Shown piece by piece: positions 4,673-6,162 of a DNA stretch of 6,162 nt; the stretch's first letter is position 1, and each line of letters begins with the position of its first letter. The notes beneath the pieces are model-generated. The model was given only the letters and a program-made list of their open reading frames with translations. It was not told the origin of the DNA and ran no database searches. The stretch is from positions 1-6,162 of the forward strand of contig CADBRS010000013.1 of assembly GCA_902797125.1 (NCBI GenBank), given 5' to 3'. This DNA is from an uncultured Ruminococcus sp. (GTDB lineage: Bacteria > Bacillota > Clostridia > Oscillospirales > CAG-272). The position numbers and the translations under genes were made by a program.

Positions 4673-5848
4673 TTAGTCGATTTTCGGAACGTGGATCCGG
4701 ACCTCTCTGCCCAGTTTGGCAGATCTTGCGATACCGTCCAGGATGGCCTGGTTGTAAATGATCTGGGAGCTGGGGACGGGTGCAGGCGTGCCGTTTTTGC
4801 ATGCATCCAGGAAAGAGCGGATCTTCTTGTCGAAGAGCGAACCGCCTTTGTTCGGAATGATCGGAACTTCCGTCTCCATATTGACGCCGCCGATCGTCTT
4901 GTAGATCTTCATCGGACCTCCGACCGTTCCGTTCCAGCAGTCCGTGGAGGGGATCCTCAAGCCGGCTTTCGTGCCGAGGATGATCGTGTCACCTGGGGTG
5001 TCGATGTTCATGGCCCATGCGATCCTGAAGTCCAGGATGATCCCGCCTTCCAGACGAACGAACGCAGCTGCAAAATCATCCACGCCGAACGCCTTGGCAT
5101 ATTCGGGATGATCCGGATAGTACGAAGGGTCTTTTCCGAAATAATCGGACTTGTAACCGGTCACGGTCAGGGGCTTCGGATACCCGACGGCATTGAGAAC
5201 CATGTCCAGACTGTAGCATCCGATATCTGCCAGCGCACCGAGGCCGGCCGTCTCGTCTGCAATAAAGGACGTTCCGAAAGGCGTCGGGATACCGCGTCTG
5301 CGGCCGCCGCCCGTCTGAATGTAGTAAACTTTTCCGAGTTCGCCAGACTGGACGATCTTTTTGATCATCTGCATGTTGGCGTCCAAACGGGGCTGGAAAC
5401 CGCTGGAAAGCACTTTTCCGCTTTCTTTTTCAGCCTTCATGACCTCGATGGCCTCATCCAGCGTGACGGTGAAGGGTTTCTCCAACAAAACGTTCACGCC
5501 TTTTTTCAGCGCATAGATGGTCGGGATAGCATGCTGACGGTTGTATGTGCAAACACTGACAGCATCCAGTTTGAGCGATGCGTCATCCAGCATCTCTTTG
5601 TGGGACGCATAGTCTGTTTTGACGTTTGCCACGCCGTTTCTTTCAAAGAAAGCGGCAGCCTTACCGGGGATCAGGTCGCATCCTGCGACAATGTCCACGT
5701 CTTCCATGCGCTTATAGGAATCGATATGCGAGCCTGCGATCCAGCCGCAACCGATGATACCGACGCGAAGCTTCCGATTGACGGGAGCTGTCTTTTCGAC
5801 GGATTCCTGATTGTTATAATCCAGTTTTGCATCCATTTTTTCTGCCAT
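4673..5848 (-). CDS. Gfo/Idh/MocA-family NAD(P)-dependent oxidoreductase
   Basis: The 391-residue product is a sugar or polyol dehydrogenase-type protein. After a polar leader of about 26 residues, a Rossmann domain begins with LRVGIIGCGWIAGSHI (27-42; glycine motif G33-x-G35-x-x-A38). Next come VAGCDLIPGKAAAF (54-67), which would contact the ribose, and LLEKPFTVT (121-129), whose Glu-Lys-Pro holds the family's key lysine (Lys124). The C-terminal alpha/beta domain contains GALADIGCYSLDMVL (204-218); many relatives have His where Tyr212 stands. Length is typical. The ATG (5846-5848) has AGGAGA at 5854-5859. It lies 20 bases after a sugar phosphate isomerase/epimerase gene in the same operon and is terminated by the hairpin at 4637-4665. 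The substrate cannot be deduced; carbohydrate or inositol-type compounds are likely from context. Confidence 0.93.
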   Translation of the reverse strand: MAEKMDAKLDYNNQESVEKTAPVNRKLRVGIIGCGWIAGSHIDSYKRMEDVDIVAGCDLIPGKAAAFFERNGVANVKTDYASHKEMLDDASLKLDAVSVCTYNRQHAIPTIYALKKGVNVLLEKPFTVTLDEAIEVMKAEKESGKVLSSGFQPRLDANMQMIKKIVQSGELGKVYYIQTGGGRRRGIPTPFGTSFIADETAGLGALADIGCYSLDMVLNAVGYPKPLTVTGYKSDYFGKDPSYYPDHPEYAKAFGVDDFAAAFVRLEGGIILDFRIAWAMNIDTPGDTIILGTKAGLRIPSTDCWNGTVGGPMKIYKTIGGVNMETEVPIIPNKGGSLFDKKIRSFLDACKNGTPAPVPSSQIIYNQAILDGIARSAKLGREVRIHVPKID

Positions 5849-5868
5849 AATGATCTCCTCTCGGTATT

Positions 5869-6162
5869 TTAAAAACCTATTGATTTCAAGTATTTTCTGC
5901 TCTGTTTGACGCTTTCCAGGGCCGAAAGACCCATGGAAGGCTTATCCTGTTCCACGATCAGCCATTCAGTACCGGCTTTGACGGCGGCCTCCGTGATGGC
6001 CTCGAAATCCAACACGCCGGAACCCACGGGCCTGAATTCGAATTCTCCGCTCGGTTTGGCATCGGATTTGATGCCGATCAGTTCATACATGTTCTCGCCG
6101 CGCTGTCCGGCATAGTCCTTGAGATGAACGACAGGGCAGCGGCCGCTGTATTTGGTGATATA
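5869..6162 (-). CDS. Sugar phosphate isomerase/epimerase (TIM barrel), C-terminal part
   Basis: The frame is open to the right edge, giving the last 97 residues and the stop (TAA at 5869-5871). The apparent ATG at 6088-6090 is internal, because 24 upstream codons in frame read as the same fold. The fragment shows VVHLKDY (residues 11-17 of the fragment), the common His-x-x-Asp of the xylose-isomerase-like/AP-endonuclease-2 family, then VGSGVLDFEAI and WLIVEQDKPS (67-76), whose Glu71 is the usual metal ligand near the barrel end. It ends SRKYLKSIGF. These enzymes bind a divalent metal and isomerise or epimerise sugars or inosose derivatives. The gene is immediately upstream of the Gfo/Idh/MocA oxidoreductase (20-base gap), a frequent pair in catabolic operons. 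The exact substrate is unknown. Confidence 0.9.
   Translation of the reverse strand, partial: YITKYSGRCPVVHLKDYAGQRGENMYELIGIKSDAKPSGEFEFRPVGSGVLDFEAITEAAVKAGTEWLIVEQDKPSMGLSALESVKQSRKYLKSIGF

Noticed and set aside
3582..4802. 406-codon open frame on the minus strand
   Set aside because: It is antisense to proB and the 120-residue gene, crosses the strong terminator at 4637-4665, and has no family resemblance; it is a codon-usage shadow.
4691..5872. 393-codon open frame on the + strand
   Set aside because: It mirrors the oxidoreductase gene, whose motifs (GCGWIA, EKP, DIGCY) are unambiguous on the other strand, and it has no recognisable domain.

Overview
The window looks like a low-to-mid GC Firmicutes chromosome, most likely a gut-type Clostridia (Oscillospiraceae/Ruminococcaceae-like). 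Reasons: strong AGGAGG-type ribosome binding sites, near-consensus TTGACA/TATAAT promoters, a ZapA gene directly followed by a U32-family (RlhA-like) gene, and a short glutamate 5-kinase without the PUA domain. The placement is an inference from protein style and gene order; no marker gene fixes the genus.

Left end (1-751). A small Cro/C1-type (XRE) regulator is cut by the window edge at 1-92 on the minus strand, behind a near-consensus promoter and a 6-4-6 inverted-repeat operator candidate. The gene-free stretch 93-402 holds that promoter, a possible divergent + strand promoter with a structured short transcript candidate, and two terminator hairpins. A tRNA-Gln(CTG) gene with encoded CCA lies at 403-478 on the minus strand, with a perfect TTGACA-17-TATAAT promoter. 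Stretch 523-751 has no convincing gene but contains a 12-bp tandem repeat array and a long imperfect inverted repeat, both built around TTGCAA.

Centre (752-4665). On the minus strand, a ZapA-like cell division protein with an unusually long Ala/Glu/Pro tail overlaps, and is probably translationally coupled to, a U32 peptidase/DUF3656 protein of the 23S rRNA hydroxylation (RlhA) type. Facing away from them on the + strand is proB (glutamate 5-kinase), followed after 21 bp by a conserved-looking 120-residue protein of unknown function. The two divergent units share a compact intergenic region with facing, nearly touching promoter elements. A strong bidirectional hairpin at 4637-4665 ends the proB unit and also the convergent unit on its right.

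Right end (4673-6162). Two minus-strand genes form part of an operon: a TIM-barrel sugar phosphate isomerase/epimerase (only its C-terminal 97 residues are in the window) and, 20 bp downstream, a Gfo/Idh/MocA-family NAD(P)-dependent oxidoreductase. This pairing is typical of carbohydrate or polyol (for example inositol-like) catabolic loci; the substrate cannot be read from the sequence.

Most of the window is ordinary core genome. The parts worth a second look are the XRE/operator/structured-RNA region, the TTGCAA repeat cluster, the ZapA tail and the unassigned proB neighbour.
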